This document shows positions 26,135 through 33,983 of a DNA stretch of 64,000 nt, in pieces. A program made the translations under genes and the position numbers. The DNA is taken from positions 41,113 to 105,112 of the forward strand of contig DIAS01000011.1 in the NCBI GenBank assembly GCA_002415855.1. Reading direction: 5' to 3'. The first letter of the stretch is position 1; the number at the start of each line of letters is the position of its first letter. The stretch is from Bacteroidales bacterium UBA5072 (GTDB lineage: Bacteria > Bacteroidota > Bacteroidia > Bacteroidales > UBA10428). The notes beneath the pieces are model-generated. The model saw only the letters and a list, made by a program, of their open reading frames with translations. It did no database searches and was not told the origin of the DNA.

Positions 26135-26938
26135 ATGAAACTAAAATTCAATACGGGTTCCGTGCTTTCTGAGATGAGAATCCTGCTTCACCAGGGGAAA
26201 CAATACATTCCGGACGTGACTGTCGTGGAAGTTCCTGGGATTTTCAGGGGAAGACCGGTTATTACTGTTGCAGCAGCAGATAAAACTGCAGACGAAGAAG
26301 CGGCAGATATTAAAAGTTTAATCGATCTATGCCCTACGGCGGCCATTTCCGGTAAACCACTTAGCATCGATATGGGCAAATGTGTGTTCTGCGGGGAATG
26401 CCATCGGGTTTTCCCTTCAAGAATAAGGTTTACAAAAGACTATAAAATCTCCACCAATACGCGTGAGGGTTTAATAATCCGGGAAGGACAGGATTATCCT
26501 ATTACCCTGAATCCAGAACTGGTTCGCAAAGAGATCAGGAAACTCTTCGGAAATTCCCTGAAATTGCGTCAGGTATCAGCAGCAGGCGATAACAGCTCTG
26601 AATGGGAACTGAATGCAGCCGGGAATGTGAATTTTGACATGGGACGCTTTGGGATCGAATTTGTAGCATCGCCCAGGCATGCCGATGGTATTGTTATAAC
26701 CGGGCCCATTTCAAGAAATATGGCTGAACCATTGCAGATTTGCTATGATGCAGTTCCGCATCCGAAAATAATTATTCTGGCCGGAACTGATGCCATCAGC
26801 GGTGGTATCTTTTCAGGCAGCCGCGCTCTCGACCGGTCTTTTATCAATAAATATACGGTTGACTTATATGTCCCGGGAGATCCGGTTCATCCGCTGACCT
26901 TTATCAATGGTGTTCTTAGCCTCATCCGTGGCAAGTAA
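26135..26938 (+). CDS. Ferredoxin-NuoB fusion small subunit lacking the proximal cluster ligands
   Basis: 267 aa. Residues 60-100 are a ferredoxin-like region with C66 (CPTAAI) and C83, C86, C89 (CVFCGEC), enough for one [4Fe-4S] cluster; the next ferredoxin Cys is F93. Residues 140-265 are NuoB/HyfI-like, with the conserved RFGIEFVASPRHADG and ITGPISRNM. The four NuoB cluster cysteines are all replaced: D152 and S155 (canonical CNGC, here DNSS), D219 (canonical GDCA, here GTDA) and D249 (canonical PGCP, here PGDP). The changes are clear in the DNA and the frame is intact, so this is not a pseudogene pattern. The end overlaps the convergent DUF434 gene by 75 nt. Confidence 0.88.
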   Translation: MKLKFNTGSVLSEMRILLHQGKQYIPDVTVVEVPGIFRGRPVITVAAADKTADEEAADIKSLIDLCPTAAISGKPLSIDMGKCVFCGECHRVFPSRIRFTKDYKISTNTREGLIIREGQDYPITLNPELVRKEIRKLFGNSLKLRQVSAAGDNSSEWELNAAGNVNFDMGRFGIEFVASPRHADGIVITGPISRNMAEPLQICYDAVPHPKIIILAGTDAISGGIFSGSRALDRSFINKYTVDLYVPGDPVHPLTFINGVLSLIRGK

Positions 26939-27619
26939 TTCCAGCATCCTGGGGAATGTGGCTTTATAGGCGTGTTCGAGAATTTCTCTTGGCGCATCGA
27001 TCACAGGCAGAAGTGCCTTTTCAATAATGGCAGTATCAGAGGTGGCAATAACTCCACCCTGGCTGTGCCGCAAAGCCCAATCAGCTGATTTAATCACATG
27101 ACAATCCCCTGCCAGCCTGTTCTGCTGCATCTTTTCCCGAATAATCCGGGCGTGCTTCTCACTGTGTGAAACGGGGGAATCAAGGTAAATGTCCACGTGC
27201 ACGGGTTGTTTGCCGACAAGGTACTCCGTCAGCAGGTCCACGCAACCGACAAATGTTTTTTCATCTTTCAACCGCCCGTGCAGCGAACCTGCATCACGCA
27301 GGATGCCGTCGGTGCTGATAAAGGTTATTCTGCCAAGGCGGTAATTGAGCAGTGTGAACAGAACATTATAGCCGTCCAATACAAGGCTCCCTTGGGCCAG
27401 GTCGGAAACAAGCAGTGACCTGCGTGCCTCCGATCTGTCTTGTGAAGAAATCCCGCGGTACAACACCGTACGCTGGTCTCCACTGAGCCGGTAACGATCA
27501 CCGACAAGTTTCAGCACCCCGCGTTCGGGAAAATGCCTGTTCAACAGGTAAGCATAATCCCGGCAGGCACTGATAAAATCGTCGCCTGACAATTCATGGT
27601 ATCTGGCTTCCTCGGGCAT
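26864..27619 (-). CDS. DUF434 domain protein
   Basis: 251 aa. The N-terminal segment RDYAYLLNRHFPERGVLKLVGDRYRLS is the DUF434 signature. A second part (about 75-230) with VLDGYNVLFTLLNYRLGR, IYLDSPVSHSEKHA and GGVIATSDTAIIEKA looks like a PIN/NYN-type nuclease-like fold with several acidic residues. A nucleolytic role is inference from this resemblance; the family has no established function that I know. Cytoplasmic, monocistronic. Its 3' end overlaps the ferredoxin-NuoB gene by 75 nt on the opposite strand. Confidence 0.85.
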   Translation of the reverse strand: MPEEARYHELSGDDFISACRDYAYLLNRHFPERGVLKLVGDRYRLSGDQRTVLYRGISSQDRSEARRSLLVSDLAQGSLVLDGYNVLFTLLNYRLGRITFISTDGILRDAGSLHGRLKDEKTFVGCVDLLTEYLVGKQPVHVDIYLDSPVSHSEKHARIIREKMQQNRLAGDCHVIKSADWALRHSQGGVIATSDTAIIEKALLPVIDAPREILEHAYKATFPRMLELLATDEAKNTIDKGQRMNRISRDI

Positions 27620-27704
27620 ATTTACACAATTTAGTGCAAAATGTCGACTAATACCTGGATTTGGTAGAATATTTATGGAATAACCCTAGGCTGGCATCAT
27701 TGAT

Positions 27705-27737
27705 TTTGCAGATTTCAAAAAAGATTTTTTAGATTTG
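27705..27737 (+). promoter_or_regulatory. Bacteroidota-type promoter before doxX
   Basis: TTTG (27705-27708), 21-bp spacer, TAGATTTG (27730-27737): an exact match to both consensus elements. The doxX ATG is 21 bp downstream. It probably drives the five-gene sugar-oxidation cluster. Confidence 0.65.
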
Positions 27738-27757
27738 ACGTTTCTAATAACTCCATT

Positions 27758-28252
27758 ATGTCAAATAAGCAAATGAATAAAAGTTACACGAACATCCAGA
27801 CTTTTTTACTGGTTACGTTACGTATACTGCTGGGGTGGTATTTTCTGTACGAAGGCATTGTAAAAATTGCAAATCCTGATTGGTCATCCTTTGGCTACCT
27901 GATGGATTCGCAAGGTGCCTTTGCCGGCATTTTTCACGCGATGGCAGCAAAAACCAATGTTGTTGCCGTTGTCGACATGCTCAACAAGTGGGGATTGACC
28001 CTGATCGGCCTTGGTTTAATCCTGGGATTTCTTACTCAGTATGCCTTATTCTTTGGCATGTTGCTTCTGATCATGTATTATTGCTCTCACCCGCCTCTGG
28101 CTTCAGTTGCCTATCTGATGCCCCAGGAAGGCAGTTACCTGTGGGTAAATAAGACATTGCTCGAGATTTTAACGATGGCCGTGTTGATGGTTTTCCCCAC
28201 GGGCCATATAGCCGGATTTGACAGATTTATTACAAAATGGACAAAAAAGTAG
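27758..28252 (+). CDS. DoxX family membrane protein
   Basis: 164 aa, four helices. The first, LLVTLRILLGWYFLYEGIVKI, carries the DoxX signature RxxLGxxFLxxGxxK, and a later segment LLEILTMAVLMVFPTGHIAGFDRF closes the domain. DoxX proteins are inner-membrane quinone-linked or redox-associated subunits. Here the gene directly precedes a Tat-exported-looking Gfo/Idh/MocA dehydrogenase (10-bp gap). A possible role is passing electrons from periplasmic sugar oxidation to the quinone pool; this is inferred from position only. Confidence 0.88.
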   Translation: MSNKQMNKSYTNIQTFLLVTLRILLGWYFLYEGIVKIANPDWSSFGYLMDSQGAFAGIFHAMAAKTNVVAVVDMLNKWGLTLIGLGLILGFLTQYALFFGMLLLIMYYCSHPPLASVAYLMPQEGSYLWVNKTLLEILTMAVLMVFPTGHIAGFDRFITKWTKK

Positions 28253-28262
28253 GTTGCAGACT

Positions 28263-29849
28263 ATGAAAAACGATAATTCAAAGAAGGATCATACTTCCTC
28301 AAAAACGGAAACACAGAAAATAGGCCGCAGGGATATCATTAAAGGACTTGCTGCCGTCCCGGTGCTGGGAGCTTTTTCCTATGCCTGGTCACGTAAAAAT
28401 AACATTGATCAGACTTTCAGAAAACAGATGCGGGAGGTGGTCAACCTTACTTCCCAACCGGTGGAACTTGCACCATCCGTAAAAGATGGCAAACCCATCC
28501 GTATCGGAATCATCGGCTTTGGCATCCGTGGTAAACAGCTCATGCGCGCCGCCGGTTTTCCCGAACCTTCCTGGATAGATGAGCAGATCAAAGCCCATGC
28601 TGAGAATAAGCAAAATACCAATTACCAGAGTTATATGGAGCAGGAACAGCTCAATATCGAGGTGAACGGGGTCTGCGACATATTCTCGGTTTATTCAAAA
28701 GAAGCTGCCATAGCAGCTTCAAATGTAAACCGTGAAGGAACAGTGGGGAAAATGGGCAAGGAACCCCGGCAATATAAAACCTACCTTGAGCTCCTTGATG
28801 CTCCTGATATCGATGCCGTGATCATTGCAACACCTGATCACTGGCATTCTCCCATGGCGATTGAAGCTGCAAAAAGAGGCAAGCATGTATACTGTGAAAA
28901 ACCCGTAAGCTGGACTGTTCCTGAAACTTATGAATTGGTAAAGGTCGTAAAGGAAAAAGGAGTTGTCTTTCAGCTTGGACATCAGGGCAGGCAGACAGAG
29001 AGCTATACAAAGGCCAGGGAAGCTATTGAGAAAGGCATCCTGGGGAAGGTGAATCTCATCGAGGTATGTACCAACCGTAACGATCCTAATGGGGCCTGGG
29101 TTTACGACATCCATCCGGATGCCAGTCCTTCCACCATCGACTGGACTCAGTTCCTGGGTCAGGCTCCTTACCATGAATTCAGCCTTGAACGCTTTTTCCG
29201 CTGGCGCTGCTGGTGGGATTACAGTACCGGTCTGAATGGTGACCTGCTGACGCATGAGTATGATGCGCTCAATCAGATTATGGGACTTGGCATTCCAGGT
29301 TCCGTTGCATCTTCAGGCGGCATCTATTTCTTCAAGGACGGCCGTACGGTTCCTGATGTGTTACAGGTAGTCATGGAATTTCCAAAACACGAACTTTCCT
29401 TCCTGTATAGTGCCACGCTGGCCAGTGGACGTTCGCGCGGCAAGGTGATCATGGGACACGATGCCAGCATGGAGATCAGCGACCGGCTGGTGATCAAAGC
29501 CGAGGCGGAATCCACACAATACAAGAAAAAGATAGAAGAAGGACTCATTGATCCGAATACGCCTATTTATTCCTTTACACCGGGTAAAAAAGGAGCCGAT
29601 GGTTTCGCCACGGCTACCGAGCAATATTTTGCGAGCCGTGGATTGCTTTATACCTACCGCAATGGTAAGCGTGTTGACACTACGCATTTGCACATCAAAG
29701 AATGGCTGAACTGCATACGGGCAGGTGTGCAGCCAAGCTGCAATATTGACCAAGCCTTCCAGGAAGGCATCAGCGCACACATGTCAACCAAAGCCCTGCT
29801 TGAAAACCGCAGGGTGTTCTGGGATGCTGATAAACAGGAGATTGTATAA
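28263..29849 (+). CDS. Gfo/Idh/MocA family oxidoreductase, Tat-type leader
   Basis: 528 aa from the ATG at 28263, chosen because it places the twin-arginine-like leader (GRRDIIKGLAAVPVLGAF) near the N terminus; the frame opens earlier inside doxX. The Rossmann fold starts with RIGIIGFGIRGKQL, and the catalytic EKP motif is in GKHVYCEKPVSWTV. A long insertion after the first strand (about 100-150) and a C-terminal alpha/beta dimer domain are seen. NAD(P)-dependent oxidation of a sugar hydroxyl is the family reaction. The neighbouring DUF1080 and second dehydrogenase suggest C3 oxidation of glycosides. Export means a tightly bound cofactor is likely. Confidence 0.92.
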   Translation: MKNDNSKKDHTSSKTETQKIGRRDIIKGLAAVPVLGAFSYAWSRKNNIDQTFRKQMREVVNLTSQPVELAPSVKDGKPIRIGIIGFGIRGKQLMRAAGFPEPSWIDEQIKAHAENKQNTNYQSYMEQEQLNIEVNGVCDIFSVYSKEAAIAASNVNREGTVGKMGKEPRQYKTYLELLDAPDIDAVIIATPDHWHSPMAIEAAKRGKHVYCEKPVSWTVPETYELVKVVKEKGVVFQLGHQGRQTESYTKAREAIEKGILGKVNLIEVCTNRNDPNGAWVYDIHPDASPSTIDWTQFLGQAPYHEFSLERFFRWRCWWDYSTGLNGDLLTHEYDALNQIMGLGIPGSVASSGGIYFFKDGRTVPDVLQVVMEFPKHELSFLYSATLASGRSRGKVIMGHDASMEISDRLVIKAEAESTQYKKKIEEGLIDPNTPIYSFTPGKKGADGFATATEQYFASRGLLYTYRNGKRVDTTHLHIKEWLNCIRAGVQPSCNIDQAFQEGISAHMSTKALLENRRVFWDADKQEIV

Positions 29850-29891
29850 AAGTCTTGCGGGAAGTATTATTTTTAGTATGAATTTGCCTAT

Positions 29892-29917
29892 CTTAGTGGG
29901 ACCTAAGTCTCACTGAG
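29892..29917. other. Intergenic hairpin between the two dehydrogenases
   Basis: CTTAGTGGGAC, loop CTAA, GTCTCACTGAG: an 11-bp stem with two G-T pairs. No T-run follows on either strand, so it could be an mRNA processing or stabilising hairpin, or a weak terminator. Confidence 0.45.
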
Positions 29918-29974
29918 CTTAACTTATTTATACTATTTTCTACTATACTTACTTCAAACTTAAAAACTGTATTT

Positions 29975-31462
29975 ATGAATAAAGAGAAGAAATCAGGAAT
30001 CAGCCGGAGGGAATTCCTGGGTAACACAGCGAAAGCTGCTGCCGTGTTCACCATTGTCCCCAGCAATGTTGTCAGTGGCCTTGGTTACAAAGCACCCAGC
30101 GATAAGCTTAACATTGCCTGTGTTGGTATTGGCGGTATGGGCAATTCAAACCTGAATGCCGTAAAAAGCGAGAATATTGTTGCGCTGTGCGATGTTGACT
30201 GGGCTTATTCTGCCAATGTATTCAAAGCCTTCCCCAATGCTAAAAAGTACTGGGACTGGCGTGTGATGTTTGATGAAATGAAAGATTCCATTGATGCCGT
30301 TATTGTGGCAACCGCTGACCATTCACATGCCATTATTGCTGCTACGGCCATGACGCTGGGCAAGCATGTTTATGTGCAGAAACCGCTTACGCATTCTGTT
30401 TACGAATCACGCTTGCTCACCAAACTGGCTGCCAAGTACAAAGTGGCCACCCAGATGGGGAACCAGGGTAGTTCAGGAGAAGGTGTAAGACAGACATGCG
30501 AATGGATTTGGGCAGGTGAGATAGGTGATGTAAAGAAAGTTGAAGCATTTACTGATCGCCCGATCTGGCCCCAGGGCCTGAATCGTCCTGCTCAGGGACA
30601 TTGGGTACCCGAGACCCTGAACTGGGATCTGTTTATCGGACCTGCTCCCATGCGCCCCTATAACTCCATTTATCATCCCTGGAACTGGCGTGGCTGGTGG
30701 GACTTCGGAACCGGTGCACTAGGTGATATGGCCTGTCATATACTCCATCCTGTATTTAAAGGCTTGCGACTGCAGTACCCGACAAAAGTACAGGGTAATT
30801 CAACTTTGCTTCTGACCGACTGTGCTCCCAATGCCGAGTATGTGAAATTTATTTATCCTGAACGCAAAGGCTTAAAAACTGATAAGATCAAATTCCCCGA
30901 GGTGGAGGTAACCTGGTCCGACGGCGGTATTAAACCTATGTTCCCGATAGGCTGGCCTGCCGGTAAGGACATGAATGATGCCGGAGGTGGTGTGCTTTTC
31001 CATGGTACAAAAGATACCCTGGTTTGCGGTTGCTATGGTAAAGATCCCTGGTTGCTTTCAGGAAGAAAGCCGGTAACTCCGAAGACCTTGCGAAGGGTGG
31101 ATGTATCACATGAAATGGATTGGGTTGCTGCCTGCAAACAGACCCCGGAAAACAGGGTTGAGCTCTCCTCCGAATTCAAGGATGCCGGACCTTTTAACGA
31201 AATGGTCGTTATGGGCGTTCTGGCTGTCCGCTTACAGGGACTCAACAAGGTGCTCGAATGGGACGGCCCGAACATGCAGTTCACAAATCTTAACGATGAA
31301 GAAAAGGTCAGAATCTGCATTGAGGATGCTTTCTCCATTCACGATGGCCACCCCACCTTCAACAAAAAATGGACCGACCCTATGCCAGCCAAGGCTTTCG
31401 CAGCAGAACTGATTAAGCACACTTACAGGAACGGTTGGTCATTACCTGCAATGCCTGCATAA
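29975..31462 (+). CDS. Gfo/Idh/MocA family oxidoreductase, Tat-type leader (QKP variant)
   Basis: 495 aa. A clear twin-arginine leader (SRREFLGNTAKAAAVFTIVP) starts the protein. NAD-binding GIGGMGNSNL follows. The usual EKP is QKP here (GKHVYVQKPLTHSV), a variant seen in one branch of secreted Bacteroidota dehydrogenases; the Lys and a downstream His-rich segment (GDMACHILHPVF) are kept. It is preceded by a 125-bp gap with a hairpin and followed after 39 bp by the DUF1080 lipoprotein. Likely works with the first dehydrogenase in opposite redox directions or on different sugars; that is inference. Confidence 0.92.
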   Translation: MNKEKKSGISRREFLGNTAKAAAVFTIVPSNVVSGLGYKAPSDKLNIACVGIGGMGNSNLNAVKSENIVALCDVDWAYSANVFKAFPNAKKYWDWRVMFDEMKDSIDAVIVATADHSHAIIAATAMTLGKHVYVQKPLTHSVYESRLLTKLAAKYKVATQMGNQGSSGEGVRQTCEWIWAGEIGDVKKVEAFTDRPIWPQGLNRPAQGHWVPETLNWDLFIGPAPMRPYNSIYHPWNWRGWWDFGTGALGDMACHILHPVFKGLRLQYPTKVQGNSTLLLTDCAPNAEYVKFIYPERKGLKTDKIKFPEVEVTWSDGGIKPMFPIGWPAGKDMNDAGGGVLFHGTKDTLVCGCYGKDPWLLSGRKPVTPKTLRRVDVSHEMDWVAACKQTPENRVELSSEFKDAGPFNEMVVMGVLAVRLQGLNKVLEWDGPNMQFTNLNDEEKVRICIEDAFSIHDGHPTFNKKWTDPMPAKAFAAELIKHTYRNGWSLPAMPA

Positions 31463-31501
31463 TGATTAGCAATTATTAACCTCTAAAAACAGTTGTATTA
31501 T

Positions 31502-32281
31502 ATGAAACGTCTTGCATTATCTTTGCTCCTGGTCTGCTTCTTTATTGCAGGCAGTCAGGTGTTCTATTCCTGTAAATCATCCGGTAAAAAAGCTGATACA
31601 ATGGCTGTAGTTGATCCGTATAATTCCCTTACTGCCCAGGAACAGGCAGAGGGCTGGATTCTTATGTTCGATGGTAAAACCACCAATGGCTGGAGAGGTT
31701 ATGATACGACGACCTTCCCCGACTCGGGCTGGGTTGTTGAAGACGGCACCCTGCGCTGCATTGGCTCTGGCATGGGTGAAGCCGGTGGTAAAGGCGGTGA
31801 TATCATTTATGACCGGAAATTCAAGGATTTCGACCTGAAGCTCGAATGGAAAATAGATACCGGTGGTAACAGCGGCATATTTTACCTGGGACAGGAAATC
31901 CCCGGCGAACCCGTTTGGAAGTCTGCTCCTGAAATGCAGGTGCTCGACAACGAGCGCCATCCGGATGCCAGGCTTGGTAAAGATGGTAACCGCATGGCCG
32001 GTTCACTGTACGACCTGATACCTGCTGTTCCCCAGAACACAAAACCGGCTGGAGAATGGAACCAGATTGAGATCCTGGTGTACCAGGGTACAGTCGTTCA
32101 TTTCCAGAACGGTGAAAAAGTACTGGAATACCATATCGGCACTTCCGACTGGGATAAAATGATCAAAACCAGCAAATTCAGTGAATTCCCGGAATTCGGG
32201 AAGTATCTCCCGGGTTACATTGCCCTGCAGGATCATGGTAATAATGTATGGTACAGAGGAATCAAGATAAAAAACATGTAA
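31502..32281 (+). CDS. DUF1080 lipoprotein (3-keto-glycoside hydrolase-like)
   Basis: 259 aa from the ATG at 31502. The signal peptide ends in a lipobox (VFYSC), so it should be a lipoprotein. The DUF1080 (3-keto-disaccharide hydrolase, PF06439) fold begins at GWILMFDGKTTNGWRG and is a concanavalin-like beta sandwich, with NSGIFYLGQE and EMQVLDNERHPDA as conserved strands. Recent work on Bacteroides links this family to cleavage of glycosides after oxidation at C3. Located between the two dehydrogenases and the isomerase-like gene, in agreement with that pathway. A strong terminator follows. Confidence 0.9.
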   Translation: MKRLALSLLLVCFFIAGSQVFYSCKSSGKKADTMAVVDPYNSLTAQEQAEGWILMFDGKTTNGWRGYDTTTFPDSGWVVEDGTLRCIGSGMGEAGGKGGDIIYDRKFKDFDLKLEWKIDTGGNSGIFYLGQEIPGEPVWKSAPEMQVLDNERHPDARLGKDGNRMAGSLYDLIPAVPQNTKPAGEWNQIEILVYQGTVVHFQNGEKVLEYHIGTSDWDKMIKTSKFSEFPEFGKYLPGYIALQDHGNNVWYRGIKIKNM

Positions 32282-32300
32282 AACTTGCTTGATATTATTG

Positions 32301-32340
32301 AAAGAGGCAGGTTGAAATGATTGATCTGCCTCTTTTTCTT
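32301..32340 (+). terminator. Rho-independent terminator after the DUF1080 gene
   Basis: AAAGAGGCAG (32301-32310) pairs with CTGCCTCTTT (32326-32335) across a 15-nt loop and is followed by TTC TTTC. It may attenuate rather than stop transcription, because the next gene on the same strand belongs to the same pathway. Confidence 0.8.
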
Positions 32341-32373
32341 TCATGGATTTGGATTATCTTTAAATAAAAAAAT

Positions 32374-33282
32374 ATGAAAACAAGTCGTAGAGAATTTTTA
32401 CAGACCTCCTTGCTGGCAGCTGCCGGCATCCCGCTTTTATCCGGTTCATCCTTTGGCCGGGAAGCAATGGCAAAACCACGATTCAAAATATCCCTGGCCG
32501 AATGGTCACTGCATAAAGCTCTCTGGGCAAAGGAAATGACCAACCTTGATTTTCCGGTAAAGGCTGCCAAGGAATTCGGCATTCTTGGAGTGGAATACGT
32601 AAGCACATTCTTTAAAGATACCACCACGGAATACCTGAATGAATTGCTGAAGATCAGCAAAGACAACAACGTCACCAATGTTCTCATCATGATAGATGCC
32701 CAGGGGTCTTTGGGTGATTTGGATCAGGCCACCCGTGACAAGGCCGTTGAAAATCACCACCGTTGGGTGGAAGCTGCAAAATTCCTGGGTTGTCATTCCA
32801 TCCGTGTGAATGCTGCCGGTAAGGGTACGGAAACTGAAGTAGCAGGAGCCGTTGTTGAATCACTGGGTAAGCTGGCAACCTTTGCTGCCCCGCTCGGTAT
32901 CAACGTTGTGGTCGAAAACCATGGCGGTTTCTCATCGAATGGGAAATGGCTGGCCGGGATAATGAAGCAGGTCAACATGAAAAATTGCGGAACCCTTCCC
33001 GATTTCGGCAATTTCAGGGTCAGCCCGTCGGAAATGTATGACCGCTACCTGGGCGTGCAGGAATTAATGCCTTTTGCCAAAGGTGTCAGTGCCAAATCGC
33101 ATGATTTTGATGCCGAAGGCAACGAAACGGAAACGGACTATTACCGTATGCTGAAGATCGTCAAAGAATCAGGTTATAAGGGATGGATTGACGTGGAATA
33201 TGAAGGCTCAAAATTAAGCGAGCCGGAAGGTATTAAGGCTACCAAACTGCTGCTGGAGAAAGCAATTGCAGCTGTAGCCTAA
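32374..33282 (+). CDS. Sugar phosphate isomerase/epimerase family (xylose isomerase-like TIM barrel), Tat-type leader
   Basis: 302 aa. The leader SRREFLQTSLLAAAGIPLLSG is twin-arginine type. The AP_endonuc_2 TIM barrel shows EWSLHKALWAK near the start, NVVVENHGGFSSN in the centre (Glu and His likely metal ligands), LPDFGNF and WIDVEYEGS near the end. Such proteins isomerise or epimerise keto sugars with a divalent metal. With two Gfo/Idh/MocA enzymes and DUF1080 upstream, it may act on 3-keto sugars. lipB starts 17 bp after the stop, probably by read-through. Confidence 0.9.
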   Translation: MKTSRREFLQTSLLAAAGIPLLSGSSFGREAMAKPRFKISLAEWSLHKALWAKEMTNLDFPVKAAKEFGILGVEYVSTFFKDTTTEYLNELLKISKDNNVTNVLIMIDAQGSLGDLDQATRDKAVENHHRWVEAAKFLGCHSIRVNAAGKGTETEVAGAVVESLGKLATFAAPLGINVVVENHGGFSSNGKWLAGIMKQVNMKNCGTLPDFGNFRVSPSEMYDRYLGVQELMPFAKGVSAKSHDFDAEGNETETDYYRMLKIVKESGYKGWIDVEYEGSKLSEPEGIKATKLLLEKAIAAVA

Positions 33283-33299
33283 CTGATCACGACACCTCC

Positions 33300-33983
33300 A
33301 TGTACCAGGTCAAATACATCGATCTCCGGTTAAAAGATTACAAAACCACCTGGGAACTTCAGCAAGATCTTCAAAATCGGCTTATTACAGAAAAGACTGC
33401 CGGGATGTCTCCCGGCAGTCCTGCCTGCCTGATCTTTGTGGAACATCCCCATGTATATACCTTGGGGAAAAGCGGAAAAGAAAATAACCTGCTGATAAAT
33501 GCCCAGTTCCTTTCTTCCATCGGTGCAACTTTTTATAAAACAGACCGTGGGGGTGATATCACTTATCATGGCCCCGGGCAGCTTGTCGGTTACCCAATCT
33601 TTGACCTGGACGCCCAGGGTATAGGCGTAAAACAGTATATTGAAAACGTTGAGGAATCCATTATACAAACACTCCGGGAATTTGGTATAGAAACCACACG
33701 GCTCCCCGGTGCCACAGGTGTGTGGATCCAATCCGGAAATTCAGCACCGTCAAGGAAGATATGCGCCATTGGTGTTAAAGTAAGCCGCGGAATCACCATG
33801 CACGGTTTTGCACTCAACGTATCAACAGACCTGCAGTATTTCAGCTATATCAATCCATGCGGGTTTACCGACAAGGGTGTCACCTCCATGGAAAAGGAAC
33901 TTGGATTTAAACCAGCCATGGCTGAGGTAAAACAGGTTCTGTTAAAGAAATTCTCAGGGCTCTTTGGGCTGGAACTTCTTTAA
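33300..33983 (+). CDS. lipB: Octanoyl-[acyl-carrier-protein]:protein N-octanoyltransferase LipB
   Basis: 227 aa. Moves octanoate from ACP to lipoyl domains of 2-oxoacid dehydrogenases and GcvH. Motifs: EHPHVYTLGKSG (48-59), RGGDITYHGPGQLVGYP (83-99), the catalytic Lys region RKICAIGVK (K153) and Cys187 in INPCG. All expected residues are present. Residues 32-41, in the variable loop before EHPHVYTLG, are encoded by a perfect 11-bp palindrome. The 3' end overlaps the convergent lipid kinase gene by 30 nt. Confidence 0.96.
   Translation: MYQVKYIDLRLKDYKTTWELQQDLQNRLITEKTAGMSPGSPACLIFVEHPHVYTLGKSGKENNLLINAQFLSSIGATFYKTDRGGDITYHGPGQLVGYPIFDLDAQGIGVKQYIENVEESIIQTLREFGIETTRLPGATGVWIQSGNSAPSRKICAIGVKVSRGITMHGFALNVSTDLQYFSYINPCGFTDKGVTSMEKELGFKPAMAEVKQVLLKKFSGLFGLELL
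33395..33420. repeat. Perfect 11-bp palindrome within lipB
   Basis: GACTGCCGGGA (33395-33405), loop TGTC, TCCCGGCAGTC (33410-33420), followed by CCTGCCTGCCTG. It is in frame and translates to a Gly/Pro/Ser-rich loop. This resembles small palindromic elements inserted in coding regions of some bacteria. Confidence 0.7.

Noticed and set aside
24610..26938. Functional [NiFe] hydrogenase 4 or true complex I
   Set aside because: NiFe cysteines and NuoB cluster cysteines are missing, and no NuoE/F/G or formate dehydrogenase genes are nearby.
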